From contig JANSWP010000055.1 in assembly GCA_024743405.1 (NCBI GenBank), positions 1 through 47,878 of the forward strand: 47,878 nt of DNA, read 5' to 3'. Every line of letters starts with the position of its first letter. Position 1 is the stretch's first letter. The notes beneath the pieces are model-generated. The model was not told where the DNA came from and searched no databases. It saw only the letters and a list, made by a program, of their open reading frames with translations. The position numbers and the translations under genes are program-made. The DNA comes from Bacteroidota bacterium (GTDB lineage: Bacteria; Bacteroidota; Bacteroidia; Chitinophagales; Saprospiraceae). Shown piece after piece: positions 1 through 8,537 of this stretch.

Positions 1-97
1 AAAAAGCACAGGCATATCCTTAGATATGGCGAGTATTTTTAACGAAATATGGTGAAAAAATAGTCCGTCATAATATGTGTGAGTTATTTCTGTCCAA
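1..97 (+). repeat. Long-hairpin repeat, copy 1 (right half only)
   Basis: This is the right half of an interspersed hairpin repeat whose other copies are at 101-300, 5281-5469, 8343-8479 and 21088-21238. The shared core GAGTATTTTTAACGA is at 31-45. A small inner hairpin, CATATC (13-18) with GATATG (23-28), precedes it, as in the copy at 8343. The end resembles the right end of the copy at 5281 (GAGTTATT near 81 and 5454). The left half lies outside the window. Confidence 0.6.
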
Positions 98-100
98 GCA

Positions 101-300
101 CTTAAGAGAGCAATATTATCTAATGCAAATTTTAGTTTCTTTTTTCCACTCACTTTGTTAAAAATACTTTTGGCTATGCCTTTGTGCCACAGGCACAAGC
201 CAGCCCAGAGAGCTAAGGCTATGACTGTGTTTTTTGCCTTGTGAGAGAAAAAAATAATTCAAAAATTTATTCTAAACTTAATATTGCTCGCTTACTTAAG
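101..300 (-). repeat. Long-hairpin repeat, copy 2
   Basis: An imperfect palindrome of about 200 bp. The outer arms pair CTTAAG (101-106) and GCAATATTA (110-118) with TAATATTGC (279-287) and CTTAAG (295-300). The core, in reverse orientation, is GTTAAAAATACT (157-168) with TTTTTTGCCTT near 230-240. An inner hairpin pairs TTGTGCC (182-188) with GGCACAA (192-198). It ends 15 bp from the stop codon of the porP-like gene, so it may also form that gene's transcript 3' end. No coding potential was seen. Confidence 0.65.
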
Positions 301-314
301 TTCTAAAGAATTTT

Positions 315-1367
315 CTACCGGAAATAACGAGGTGTTTCCATCTTCCCATATTCAAATCCAAATTCATACCCAGCCATCAATTCAAATGAGCCAATGACAT
401 ATTGACCAAAACCATTAATTGGATAATCGTAAGCAAATCCGATACGCAGACCCTTTTCAAAATAAACAGTAAGCCAAGCATCAACAGAAGCATGAGAACT
501 TGCAGCAGTATTACTTTGTGAAAAAGCGGTAAAAGCTGAATTAAAGGAAGCACCCAACCAAAATGTTCTATAAAAAAGAAGAGATAAATCTATATCAAAG
601 GCAGTAGGTGCACCCTTGCTTTTGACTATATTACCTTGAGCAAAAAAATCGCTAAACAGACCTACACTTTTTATTAAAATTGAGGGTTTAAAAACAAGAT
701 CGTCATCGCTAATTGGAATAGCAGTGCCTAATGTTAAATATAGATGTTGAGTAGTTTCTGCAATTTTTAGGAATTCATCTGTTTCGCCTGCCTCTAATTT
801 TCTCAAATTAAAATTAGCCAAATGTGGAATAGAAAGCCCAGCATAAAATCGATCCGTGTAATAATAAATCCCAGCACCAAAACTAGGAATAAAAATTCCT
901 GGATCTTGATCGTTAAAAGCAGAATCATTTGGTCTAGGATCTCTAAAATTTAATTGTTCCCAATCGGCCCGCCAATTCATTACCCCAGCTTGTATACCTA
1001 AAGAAAGTGTACCGACACCAAAATTTATTCTATAGGCATAACTTGCCTCTACTGACGTCATCCCTCTTGCTCCAGTCTTGTCATTCACAATGCTCAAACC
1101 TATTCCAACTCTTTTTTGAAGTGGTGTATGAATGGAAAATGATTGAGTCACAGGTCTTCCATCATATGATAGACTTGATCCATTTTCACCCCAACCAAGC
1201 CATTGATCTCTGTATATGGCAACCATAGATAGATGATCTTTACTACCTGCATAAGCGGGATTATAAATCAAAGTATTAAACATATATTGAGTAAACTGGG
1301 CCTCTTGTTGAGAAAAACCAAAAAAGGAAGGCAGCAAAAACAAAAGAATAAGTATCTGTTTTATCAT
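315..1367 (-). CDS. PorP/SprF family type IX secretion system outer-membrane protein
   Basis: A 350-residue exported protein of the PorP/SprF family. The family consists of outer-membrane barrels that work with the type IX secretion/gliding machinery of Bacteroidota. Residues 1-19 form a signal peptide ending at FSQQ. The family signature follows directly (FTQYMFNTLIYNPAYAGS, about residues 25-42), then RDQWLGW and alternating beta-strand segments up to the C-terminus. The length is normal for the family. The gene stands alone, with no porK/L/M/N or gldK-N genes around it. Saprospiria carry many paralogues, so the specific partner cannot be told. TAnnTTTG-like boxes lie at 1524-1547, some 160-180 bp upstream of the ATG. 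Confidence 0.9.
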   Translation of the reverse strand: MIKQILILLFLLPSFFGFSQQEAQFTQYMFNTLIYNPAYAGSKDHLSMVAIYRDQWLGWGENGSSLSYDGRPVTQSFSIHTPLQKRVGIGLSIVNDKTGARGMTSVEASYAYRINFGVGTLSLGIQAGVMNWRADWEQLNFRDPRPNDSAFNDQDPGIFIPSFGAGIYYYTDRFYAGLSIPHLANFNLRKLEAGETDEFLKIAETTQHLYLTLGTAIPISDDDLVFKPSILIKSVGLFSDFFAQGNIVKSKGAPTAFDIDLSLLFYRTFWLGASFNSAFTAFSQSNTAASSHASVDAWLTVYFEKGLRIGFAYDYPINGFGQYVIGSFELMAGYEFGFEYGKMETPRYFR

Positions 1368-1837
1368 TAGTGTTTGGCTTTTTAAATTTCAGGAATGATA
1401 TCATCCGATAAATTGCCTAACTTTTTGAACAGACAATTCATTCAAAATGATAATAATAAAGGGACATTCAAGGTGGGGGAAGTAAATATTTTTTGGGTCT
1501 AGGATCTCATATTAAACAACATACAAATATAATTTAACCCAAAAGTAAAGAAACATTTTAATAGAGGGTCAAAAATTATGCCTTTGACGAAAATGAACTA
1601 AAAAAAAGATCTAAATCCAGAAAATTTAAGCAATCTTAACTTCAACACTATGATTTTTGCACAAATTTGCTCAACAAAAAAAGGACTTAAAAAACTAATA
1701 ACCAATGACTTAATCATTAAAAACAAGCATTTACTGATTACAAATCCATAGAAATGTATTTTTATTAATGAATGTTTTAGGACATTTTTAAATTAGGACA
1801 ATTCACCAAATTCCGTAACAATTAAAATTAGCACGCC
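1368..1837. other. Intergenic region between divergent porP-like and crp-like genes
   Basis: 470 bp of AT-rich DNA without a credible reading frame or RNA gene. It must hold the promoters of both divergent genes. The only motifs picked out are the minus-strand TAnnTTTG boxes listed separately. No Crp-type palindrome was recognised. Confidence 0.5.
1524..1547 (-). promoter_or_regulatory. Candidate -7 boxes for the porP-like gene
   Basis: Read on the minus strand, TATATTTG (1531-1524) and TACTTTTG (1547-1540) both fit the Bacteroidota -7 consensus TAnnTTTG. Neither has a clear TTG at the usual -33 distance. A start here would leave a leader of roughly 150-170 nt. Confidence 0.3.
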
Positions 1838-2500
1838 ATGAACTATTTTAGCAATTACTCAATTTTTAACTCTCTATCTCCACAAGAATCTGATTATTTA
1901 ACTAAAATTTCTGTTTTTCAAAAAAAACCAAAATTTAGTTTTTTGTATTTAGCTGATGAGCCTTCTAACCATCTTTTGTTTTTAGTAAAAGGACAAATAA
2001 AAACTGGAACTCATTCGGGCGATGGTAGAGAGATAATTAAGGATATTCACCATCCTTTTTCCATTGTAGGAGAATTAGGCTTAGTAGGGGAAAAATCACG
2101 AAATGAATTTGCCCGTGCCCTAAATGAAGAAGTTCATTACTTTACTATTAATATTGATAACTTTAAAAAGTTAATGCAATCCAATCATCAACTTTGTGAG
2201 AGTATATTAGGCATGATCGGTGAAAGACTTCAAAGAGCTGAGTCAAAGTTAGAATCGTTAATTTTTAAAGATGCAAGGGCCCGAATTATAGAATTCCTTA
2301 AAGATTCCGCAATAAAAACAGGCCGCAAGGTCGGTTTTGAATTGTTATTAAAGCATTGTTTAACTCAGCAAGATATTGCCAATATTACAGGCACTTCTCG
2401 TCAAACAGTAACTTCTGTTTTAAATGACCTGAAAAAAGAAAATCTAATTCATTTTAATAGACGAACCATCTTAATTAGAGATGTGAATACTTTAAAATAA
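1838..2500 (+). CDS. Crp/Fnr family transcriptional regulator
   Basis: A 220-residue regulator. The N-terminal half is a cyclic-nucleotide-binding-like beta-roll (KGQIKTGTHSGDGREIIKD, then the GELGLVG turn). A long dimerisation helix follows (about 118-150, rich in E, R and L). The C-terminal winged helix carries LTQQDIANITGTSRQTVTSV, about residues 170-189, as recognition region. No Fnr-like Cys cluster is present and the classic cAMP-phosphate-binding residues are not obvious, so the effector is unknown; many Bacteroidota members of this type answer redox or nitrosative signals. The next gene is a DoxX-type membrane protein, but a strong terminator separates them, so they are probably independent units. 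ATG at 1838 is the only sensible start. Confidence 0.9.
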   Translation: MNYFSNYSIFNSLSPQESDYLTKISVFQKKPKFSFLYLADEPSNHLLFLVKGQIKTGTHSGDGREIIKDIHHPFSIVGELGLVGEKSRNEFARALNEEVHYFTINIDNFKKLMQSNHQLCESILGMIGERLQRAESKLESLIFKDARARIIEFLKDSAIKTGRKVGFELLLKHCLTQQDIANITGTSRQTVTSVLNDLKKENLIHFNRRTILIRDVNTLK

Positions 2501-2532
2501 CATAAGAACATGCTTCACCTCGACTGTCCATG

Positions 2533-2578
2533 CAAAAGTTCAAGTTAAAGATAGCTTCATCATTAACTTGAACTTTTG
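2533..2578 (+). terminator. Rho-independent terminator-like hairpin after the crp-like gene
   Basis: A perfect 16-bp inverted repeat: CAAAAGTTCAAGTTAA at 2533-2548 and its complement at 2563-2578, with a 14-nt loop. A TATTTTT run follows. It lies 33 bp past the stop codon. Confidence 0.75.
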
Positions 2579-2586
2579 TATTTTTG
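2579..2586 (+). promoter_or_regulatory. Candidate -7 box for doxX
   Basis: TATTTTTG fits TAnnTTTG and starts at the base after the terminator stem. It would give a leader of about 80 nt to the DoxX ATG. It overlaps the terminator's U-tract, so the match could be fortuitous. Confidence 0.3.
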
Positions 2587-2670
2587 GCAAAATTTAATTA
2601 GAAACTAGAAGTATGGATAATTTAATAAAATCAGCTAATTTCTTGCTTCTAAACCACTAACCTAAACGAC

Positions 2671-3066
2671 ATGAATACATCAAGATCTACCGATGTTGTT
2701 TTACTTTTATTACGTCTTACCTTTGGAGGTATCATGATCATTAACCACGGATGGGGGAAAATGACGAAATTATTTGGTGACGCTCCTATAAAATTCGGCG
2801 ATCCACTTGGTATTGGAGCAGAAGCTTCCCTTTCGCTTGCAGTATTTGCGGAAGTTTTTTGTGCTTTCTTTTTAGTAATTGGACTTTTTACAAAGCAAGT
2901 CGCCGTGCCATTAATAATAACTATGATGGTTGCTGTTTTTATAGTGCATGGAGATGACCCATTTAAGAAAATGGAAATGGGCATTCTTTATTTAGTTCCT
3001 TACATCAGTCTTTTTCTAATGGGCGCTGGATGGTATTCTATTGATGCTCAAGTACGCAAGGTTTAG
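2671..3066 (+). CDS. DoxX family membrane protein
   Basis: A 131-residue, four-helix membrane protein. Helix 1 is near residues 10-25 (LLLLRLTFGGIMIINHGWGK, the typical DoxX opening with His-Gly and a following Lys). Further helices are near 52-68, 73-90 and 104-122. DoxX proteins are small inner-membrane proteins, some linked to respiratory chains or to oxidative-stress complexes; the function of most members is unknown. The ATG is preceded by an 85-bp stretch with a TAnnTTTG box. The gap to apbE is only 52 bp, so the two genes may be co-transcribed. Confidence 0.88.
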   Translation: MNTSRSTDVVLLLLRLTFGGIMIINHGWGKMTKLFGDAPIKFGDPLGIGAEASLSLAVFAEVFCAFFLVIGLFTKQVAVPLIITMMVAVFIVHGDDPFKKMEMGILYLVPYISLFLMGAGWYSIDAQVRKV

Positions 3067-3118
3067 ATTTCTAAAAATTAAAGGCTCAATTCGAGTTCTT
3101 CTATTGGATTGAAAATAT

Positions 3119-4249
3119 ATGGTTTTATTTATATTGAAAAGCAAAAACAGTTTACCAGGTTCTCTTACCCGACCATTTTGGTTAAACTTCATTCTCCTAT
3201 TTCTCCTTCCTCTTGGATGTATGAATACGCAACAAGTAGAGCCTCTTCCCTATTTTAAGGTAATAGGTAAAACCATGGGAACTACTTATTCTGTGCAATA
3301 CGGTGACGTGGAAAATCGGAATTTCAAGAAATCCATTGACTCTCTGCTCATTGCTATTAATAACGAAGTTTCCGTATATGAAAAAGAGGCGACTATATCT
3401 CAATTTAACCGAGCAAAGGATACATTTGATCTAGCATTTGGAATGAAAGAATTTTCAGGGGAACTCACAGAAAAAAATCTACATTTTTTCAAAAATTACT
3501 TGATGGCTAAAGTCATTTACCAAAGAACAAATGGATTTTTTGAACCAACCATTTTACCCCTAGTCAATTATTGGGGCTTTGGAAATAAAGGAAAGAAACC
3601 TGTAAAAAAAATAGATATTCCTAAAATTGCTGAATTGATGCTAGCTGTAGGTTTTGAGAAAATTGAAATGATAAATGAGGGATTAGACAGTAATTTAAAA
3701 CTATTAAAACAGAACCCCAATACCCAATTAGATTTTGGGGGTTTAGCAAAAGGATATGCCGTTGATGAAATAGGCCGTTTTTTAGAAAAACATGGGATTA
3801 AAAACTACCTTGCCGAAATCGGTGGCGAAACGGTGGCAAGAGGCATTAACTCAAAGGATCAAACTTGGGCTATTGGAATTAATACCCCAAAATCTGACGC
3901 TGCTTTTGATGAATTTGAAGAGGTGGTTATGCTGGATAATAAAGCAATCGCAACATCCGGGAATTATCGTCAATTTTATGAAATTGAAGGTGAAAAATAC
4001 AGCCATATCATCAATCCGAAAACTGGATATTCAGAAAAAAGTGATTTATTGAGTGTATCGGTCATAGCCAATGACTGTATGAGTGCCGACGGATACGCAA
4101 CAGCCTTCTTTGTTCTTGGTAAAGAGAAAGGGCTTGAAATCGCTCAGCAACTGGAAGACTTAGAAGCTTTATTTATTTATGGAAAAGAAGATGGCTCAAT
4201 GGGTATCTTGATGACAGACCTTTTCAGCGAAATGTTAAGAAAAAACTAG
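3119..4249 (+). CDS. apbE: FAD:protein FMN transferase (ApbE family lipoprotein)
   Basis: A 376-residue ApbE-type flavin transferase. The family attaches FMN by a phosphoester bond to Thr/Ser of exported proteins such as NqrB/NqrC and RnfG, using FAD. A hydrophobic segment ends in a lipobox LPLGC (about residues 30-34), so it is probably membrane-anchored on the periplasmic side. Core motifs are visible: GKTMGTTYSVQY after the anchor, DFGGLAKGYAVD in the middle, LAEIGGE just after, and HIINPKTGYSEK followed by CMSADGYATAFFVLG. The length is normal. No Nqr or Rnf genes are in the window. TTG at 3134 is an alternative start; ATG 3119 is kept. It follows doxX closely. Confidence 0.93.
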   Translation: MVLFILKSKNSLPGSLTRPFWLNFILLFLLPLGCMNTQQVEPLPYFKVIGKTMGTTYSVQYGDVENRNFKKSIDSLLIAINNEVSVYEKEATISQFNRAKDTFDLAFGMKEFSGELTEKNLHFFKNYLMAKVIYQRTNGFFEPTILPLVNYWGFGNKGKKPVKKIDIPKIAELMLAVGFEKIEMINEGLDSNLKLLKQNPNTQLDFGGLAKGYAVDEIGRFLEKHGIKNYLAEIGGETVARGINSKDQTWAIGINTPKSDAAFDEFEEVVMLDNKAIATSGNYRQFYEIEGEKYSHIINPKTGYSEKSDLLSVSVIANDCMSADGYATAFFVLGKEKGLEIAQQLEDLEALFIYGKEDGSMGILMTDLFSEMLRKN

Positions 4250-4377
4250 TGATTGGTATTTAGTTAGTTGTTCCGCGTTGATGCATTATTAATCATTTCT
4301 AGCATACAAAGTGGAAATAACGGTGATTATTAATGCTTCAAGGGTAGCAATTAATACACAATGTAATTTTAAGATTC

Positions 4378-5193
4378 ATGGAATTTAACTTGACAAAAGA
4401 TATTTGTTTTTTTGATTTAGAAGCGACTGGTTTGAATGTAATTCGTGATAGGATTATGCAAATTGGGATAATCAAACACTTCAAAAATGGTAAAGAACCT
4501 GAGCAATTAGATATGCTAATTAACCCAGGTATTCCAATTGGGTTAGAAGCCTTGGGCGTCCATGGGATCACTCCAAAAGATGTAGCTAACAAACCCACAT
4601 TTGCTCAAGTAGCTGAAAAATTACATGCCTTTATTGGAAATGCTGACTTAGCAGGCTATAATATTAGTCGATTTGATGTGCCATTATTAATGGAGGAATT
4701 TGCAAGAGCTGGGATAGATTTTAGTATTGAAAAAAGGAATATCGTTGATATGCAACGTATTTTTTACAAAATGGAGCCACGTACATTAGGTGCTGCCTTA
4801 AAATTTTATTGTGGTAAAAAAATGGAGAATGCACACAATGCCTTAGCAGATGTAGAAGCCACAATTGATGTTTTCAAAGGACAATTAAAAATGTACGCCG
4901 ATATTGATTATGAGGATAAGGACGGAATCATAATCAGTGCACCAGTGAAAAATGACATGAAAGCCATCCATGATTTCACCCAAGATCCAAAAGCAATTGA
5001 CGTAACCAATAGGCTAAAGTATAATGATATTGGAGAAATTGTCTTCAATTTCGGGAAATATACGGGTCAACCAGTTAAGAAAGTAATCATGAAAGACAAG
5101 CAATATTACCATTGGATTTTGAATAAAGAATTTTCTGTTCAGGTTAAAAATATTGTCAAAGACTTAATGAAGGAGGCGGAAAAAGGTAATTAA
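4378..5193 (+). CDS. DEDDh 3'-5' exonuclease with ExoX-like C-terminal domain
   Basis: A 271-residue DnaQ/ExoX-like exonuclease. All five catalytic residues of the DEDDh fold are visible: D13 and E15 in FFDLEATGL, D100 in GYNISRFDVPLL, H153 and D158 in AHNALADVEA. The last 65 residues (KYNDIGEIVFNFGKYTGQ onwards, with a YYHWIL segment) resemble the small domain found behind ExoX-type exonucleases. This architecture is common in Bacteroidota and is separate from the replicative DnaQ. A role in trimming DNA 3' ends during repair is likely; the exact substrate is not known. It is monocistronic by context, with its own terminator 31 bp downstream. Confidence 0.88.
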   Translation: MEFNLTKDICFFDLEATGLNVIRDRIMQIGIIKHFKNGKEPEQLDMLINPGIPIGLEALGVHGITPKDVANKPTFAQVAEKLHAFIGNADLAGYNISRFDVPLLMEEFARAGIDFSIEKRNIVDMQRIFYKMEPRTLGAALKFYCGKKMENAHNALADVEATIDVFKGQLKMYADIDYEDKDGIIISAPVKNDMKAIHDFTQDPKAIDVTNRLKYNDIGEIVFNFGKYTGQPVKKVIMKDKQYYHWILNKEFSVQVKNIVKDLMKEAEKGN

Positions 5194-5223
5194 CTCTCTA
5201 AGTAATGATGTATCATTTCTATC

Positions 5224-5272
5224 AAAAAAAGAGGAAAATTAAAAATTGAGTTTTCAGTTTTCCTCTTTTTTT
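5224..5272 (+). terminator. Terminator of the exonuclease gene
   Basis: A perfect 15-bp inverted repeat, A7-GAGGAAAA at 5224-5238 and its complement at 5258-5272, ending in seven T. This is a classical bidirectional-looking intrinsic terminator. Confidence 0.85.
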
Positions 5273-5280
5273 GTAAGTCA

Positions 5281-5469
5281 CGGCTAAAAAATAAGTCCGC
5301 CAATTTGAAATAGTAGATTTTGGATTTTAGCAAGGCAAAAATACTTTTTGCGTTCGCCTTTGTACCTTCTGGCACAAGCCATCGCAGGATGTAGGGCATC
5401 TGCGAGTATTTTTAACGACGCAAAAGTTCAAAAGATATATTGGCAAATGTCGGAGTTATTCTTTAGGCG
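5281..5469 (+). repeat. Long-hairpin repeat, copy 3
   Basis: An imperfect palindrome of 189 bp. The left arm begins CGGCTAAAAAATAAGTCCG at 5281. The right arm ends in CGGAGTTATTCTTTAGGCG at 5469, its imperfect complement. The core GAGTATTTTTAACGA is at 5404-5418. The inner part, GCCTTTGTACC ... GGCACAAGCC near 5359-5384, matches the inner hairpin of copy 2. It ends 32 bp before the MbnP-like gene and occupies where that gene's promoter would normally lie. Confidence 0.7.
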
Positions 5470-5501
5470 TTACTAAATCTATTTGAAATATCGAATTCTC
5501 A

Positions 5502-6338
5502 ATAAAATATTTCATTGTCCTTACATTCAGCATTATCCTTTTTGCTTGTTCAGAGCCCAAAGAGGACTGCTTAGATATTACTGCTACTAATTTTGATGTA
5601 AGTGCAGATCATCCATGTAGCGATTGCTGTACCTATCCATCGCTGAATTTGACCTTTTTGCATCAATATCTCCAAACCAACCCAGATTCAGTGTTGACTT
5701 TTAAATATGAAACACTTTATCAATCAGCAGATGATCCCAATAGAAAATTTTTAGTTGATCGAGTTCGGTTTTATATTTCAAATTTCAACTTTATCGATCA
5801 AAACGGTATAGCTGCTGGTAGTAATGACAGCATTCAATTTCAATCTGATTTAAAATCGTTTTATGTTGAAGATAATTTTGCTTTAGTCGATAGAGATATT
5901 TTCTCTGGAAGTACCATTAAAAATTTTATTGCACCAGGAGTTTATGATAAAATTGAGTTTTCAATTGGTCTTGAATCCGAAATCAGGGCAGTTGATCCGA
6001 GCAGCGTCCCTACTACTCATGCTTTGAGTATTGCTGATGATAGTTTAATGTATGAAACAACGGAGTATTTGTCATCACTTGTGATCTTTCGTCCTGACGA
6101 CGCTAGGGGCACGGACTCAACAATCATAATGATCAAAGAACCAACCTATTTTAGCAAAGATCTTATTAATCCTGTTGAATTTATAGAAGGTTTAAATGTG
6201 ACCGTTCAGATCCAAATTGATTATAATATTTGGTTTGAAAATATTAATATTTTTACTGATTCGAAGGCAGAAATTGAGTCACAAATGGTTGAAAATTTAC
6301 CAAATGCTTTCGAAATAGTAGATATTATCCTAGAATAG
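5502..6338 (+). CDS. MbnP-like lipoprotein 1, start codon ATA in place of ATG
   Basis: A divergent member of the MbnP-like family, the partner family of MauG/MbnH di-heme enzymes. The open frame from the TGA at 5484 encodes KYFIVLTFSIILFAC, a clear lipoprotein signal, then a Cys-rich stretch (CLDITATNFD ... CSDCCTYPSLNLTF). Typical MbnP features follow: FLVDRVRFYISNFNF, YDKIEFSIGLES and a C-terminal VQIQIDYNIWFENINIF. No ATG, GTG or TTG precedes the signal peptide; ATA at 5502 takes the place of the expected ATG. The first conventional start, TTG 5649, lies inside the mature domain and would lose the signal. Where the family usually shows a WxW-type segment, this protein has MYETTEYLSS. It is the first of four same-strand genes. 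It may be mutated at the start codon or use a non-standard one. Confidence 0.72.
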   Translation: MKYFIVLTFSIILFACSEPKEDCLDITATNFDVSADHPCSDCCTYPSLNLTFLHQYLQTNPDSVLTFKYETLYQSADDPNRKFLVDRVRFYISNFNFIDQNGIAAGSNDSIQFQSDLKSFYVEDNFALVDRDIFSGSTIKNFIAPGVYDKIEFSIGLESEIRAVDPSSVPTTHALSIADDSLMYETTEYLSSLVIFRPDDARGTDSTIIMIKEPTYFSKDLINPVEFIEGLNVTVQIQIDYNIWFENINIFTDSKAEIESQMVENLPNAFEIVDIILE

Positions 6339-6402
6339 ACCTACTTTTGCCTAGAGATCTTAATTCTCCCCCTTCAAATATTTTGATTTAAAATTTAATT
6401 CA

Positions 6403-7173
6403 ATGAGAAAACTAGTCTGCATTTTAGGCTTAGCTGTTGCATTATGTTGTATTTCTTGTGAAGAGGCAACTGTGATTGGGGAAACAGCAAAACTAGCAAT
6501 TGAAATCAAATTATACTACGGAGATGAACCCTTAGCATTTGGGGAAAATTACGATTACATTGAAGGCACAACCATTGCTTTTAATAAGTTTGCTTTTTAT
6601 ATTTCAGATGTTGGCATTTCAGATTCAGATACAGGGTTTGAAACTGAATTATTTGAAATCGATTTTGTAAATTTTGGTAATCCCGAGTTACCCACACCCA
6701 TAATGGCTCAAACTTATTACCGAAAATCTTCTAATATTCCATTAGGAAGTTACAAAAAGTTAAATTTAGGCATAGGGGTCAATCCTGAGCTAAACCTGAC
6801 CATTCCTTCCGACTATTCTAATACGCATCCATTAGGGCAAGATGATTACTTTTCGGAAGAGTTAAATTCCTATATCTTTTCTAATATTTCTGGTAGCTTT
6901 GATTTGGATGGAGATTTAAATGCAGATAAAGAAATTGGTATTCAAGCTGGAATAAATGAACTTTTTCAAAAAGTGACAATTCCAATACAATTAAATCTTT
7001 CCAAAAACGAAACAGGAATCCTAACTTTCGCATTTGATATTAAGAAGCTTTTTGAACAAGCTGATGGAGAATTAGTTAGTATCAATGAAATACCAGAACA
7101 GTATGACGAGACGGATTCAACTTTTGCTTCCTCATTTATGGATAGATTCCCGACCGCCATATCACTTGAATGA
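6403..7173 (+). CDS. MbnP-like lipoprotein 2
   Basis: A 256-residue lipoprotein: the signal peptide ends in the lipobox CISC (residues 16-19). The domain follows the MbnP-like pattern (IAFNKFAFYISDVGISD, then YKKLNLGIGVNPEL, then THPLGQDD). The segment YFSEELNSYIFSNISGSFD aligns with the family's WxW...GYxFxxxEGSF region but has neither Trp. The later HxG motif is replaced by QAG (GIQAGINE). Both residues thought to make the copper/kynurenine site therefore seem absent. It begins 64 bp after MbnP-like 1 and is followed after 14 bp by the first di-heme peroxidase, so the three are probably one transcript. The assignment rests on pattern memory of the family; the function in this organism is unknown. 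Confidence 0.72.
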   Translation: MRKLVCILGLAVALCCISCEEATVIGETAKLAIEIKLYYGDEPLAFGENYDYIEGTTIAFNKFAFYISDVGISDSDTGFETELFEIDFVNFGNPELPTPIMAQTYYRKSSNIPLGSYKKLNLGIGVNPELNLTIPSDYSNTHPLGQDDYFSEELNSYIFSNISGSFDLDGDLNADKEIGIQAGINELFQKVTIPIQLNLSKNETGILTFAFDIKKLFEQADGELVSINEIPEQYDETDSTFASSFMDRFPTAISLE

Positions 7174-7187
7174 AATAATAAACAATT

Positions 7188-8297
7188 ATGAAGCTGGTCA
7201 GTGCACTTTTACTTTTAATATCAATCTTTTTAGCAAGCAGTTGCAAAGACGAAAATAACACTCCAGACCCTAAATTATCAACTGATCTTACAGGCATTCC
7301 TTATAATCCAGTGAATTATGACCTGGTTGTTTACGATTCGTTTCCTGAAATTATTATTCCAGCCGATAATCCTTTGACAAAAAAAGGAGTGGAATTAGGG
7401 CGAATGCTATTCTATGATACTCGTTTATCTTCAGACAATACAATGTCTTGTGCTAGTTGCCACTTAACTACTGGAAGTTTTACCGATAATATGGCAACCA
7501 GCACTGGAGTTACTTTAGAAGCAGGTAATAGAAGTTCAATGTCCATTTTGGATATTGCATTCAACAATCAAGGTTTCTTTTGGGATGGACGTGCAGCTAC
7601 ATTGGAAGAACAAGCACTAGAGCCCGTTACCAACCCAATTGAATTGCATGAAAGTTGGGAAAATGTAATCGCTAAATTAGTTGCAGACGAGGATTACCCT
7701 ACATTGTTTAGGGAAGCTTTTGGAATTAGTAATTCGGATGAGATCACCAAAGAATTAGCTGCTAAAGCCCTCGCCCAATTTGAAAGAACAGTCATCAGCC
7801 CAGGAAACACCAAATTTGATAAAGTCATGAGAGGTGAAGAAGAATTCACAGATATAGAGCTCGATGGTTTTTTGATGTGGATTGACTATCCTTTCGATTT
7901 ATTGCCAGATGCAGAATGTGGTCATTGCCATAGTTTTCATCTTTTCACCACTAATGAATATCATAATAATGGCTTAGATGAGGCGCCAAATATGACCGAA
8001 TTTTCTGATTTAGGATTAGGTGGCGTTACAGGAAAACTAACTGACAATGGAAAATTCAGAGTTACTTCTTTAAGAAACATTGAATTGACGGCTCCTTATA
8101 TGCACGATGGACGTTTCTCAACCCTAGAAGAAGTTGTTGATAATTATAGCTCCGGAGGAAAATATTCTCCTAATAAAAGTGAATTAGTTTATGATTTAAA
8201 ACTAACTGATTACCAAAAAGAAGCCTTAGTGGAGTTTATGAAAACCCTTACAGATGTTGAATTAACTGAAGACCCTAAATTTAGTGATCCTTTTTAG
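7188..8297 (+). CDS. Di-heme cytochrome c peroxidase / MauG family lipoprotein 1
   Basis: A 369-residue periplasmic lipoprotein: the signal peptide ends in ASSC. It has two c-type heme sites, CASCH in the N-terminal half and CGHCH in the C-terminal half. Typical MauG/CcpA landmarks are present: GRMLFYDTRLSSDNTMSCAS, NNQGFFWDGRA, TLEEQALEPVTNPIELH, then APYMHDGRFSTLEEVVDNY. The family either reduces H2O2 with electrons from cytochromes or, in the MauG/MbnH branch, oxidises a Trp of a partner protein. The position 14 bp behind an MbnP-like gene favours the second branch, but both partners here look atypical. It is very similar in layout to the next peroxidase, so a tandem duplication is likely. 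Confidence 0.9.
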   Translation: MKLVSALLLLISIFLASSCKDENNTPDPKLSTDLTGIPYNPVNYDLVVYDSFPEIIIPADNPLTKKGVELGRMLFYDTRLSSDNTMSCASCHLTTGSFTDNMATSTGVTLEAGNRSSMSILDIAFNNQGFFWDGRAATLEEQALEPVTNPIELHESWENVIAKLVADEDYPTLFREAFGISNSDEITKELAAKALAQFERTVISPGNTKFDKVMRGEEEFTDIELDGFLMWIDYPFDLLPDAECGHCHSFHLFTTNEYHNNGLDEAPNMTEFSDLGLGGVTGKLTDNGKFRVTSLRNIELTAPYMHDGRFSTLEEVVDNYSSGGKYSPNKSELVYDLKLTDYQKEALVEFMKTLTDVELTEDPKFSDPF

Positions 8298-8342
8298 TTT
8301 AGGCTCATTACCATAAGTTATTGATCCTCAATAGTCTTTCAA

Positions 8343-8479
8343 GCTAAAAATGTCGGTAAGGTTATAGTATTATTTTCGTCAGAACGAGGCAAAAAGTACA
8401 GACATATCTTTAGATATGGTGAGCATTTTTAACGATGCGCAGGCGGAAATAATACCAAAGATTATCCGAAAGTTTTAGC
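8343..8479 (+). repeat. Long-hairpin repeat, copy 4, between the two peroxidase genes
   Basis: An imperfect palindrome of 137 bp. Outer arms pair GCTAAAA (8343-8349) with TTTTAGC (8473-8479), and GTATTATTT (8367-8375) with AAATAATAC (8447-8455). The core GAGCATTTTTAACGA is at 8421-8435 with the inner hairpin CATATC/GATATG (8403-8408, 8413-8418). It splits what would otherwise be a four-gene operon and may attenuate or stabilise the transcript. Confidence 0.7.
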
Positions 8480-8537
8480 TTGAATGACTACTCAATTTAG
8501 AAATTTTTTCAAACATGCTCTAAAATTAACATTAAGT

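Noticed and set aside
2649-2984. A 111-codon minus-strand frame
   Set aside because: It is antisense to DoxX, whose reading frame has clear membrane helices and the family signature.
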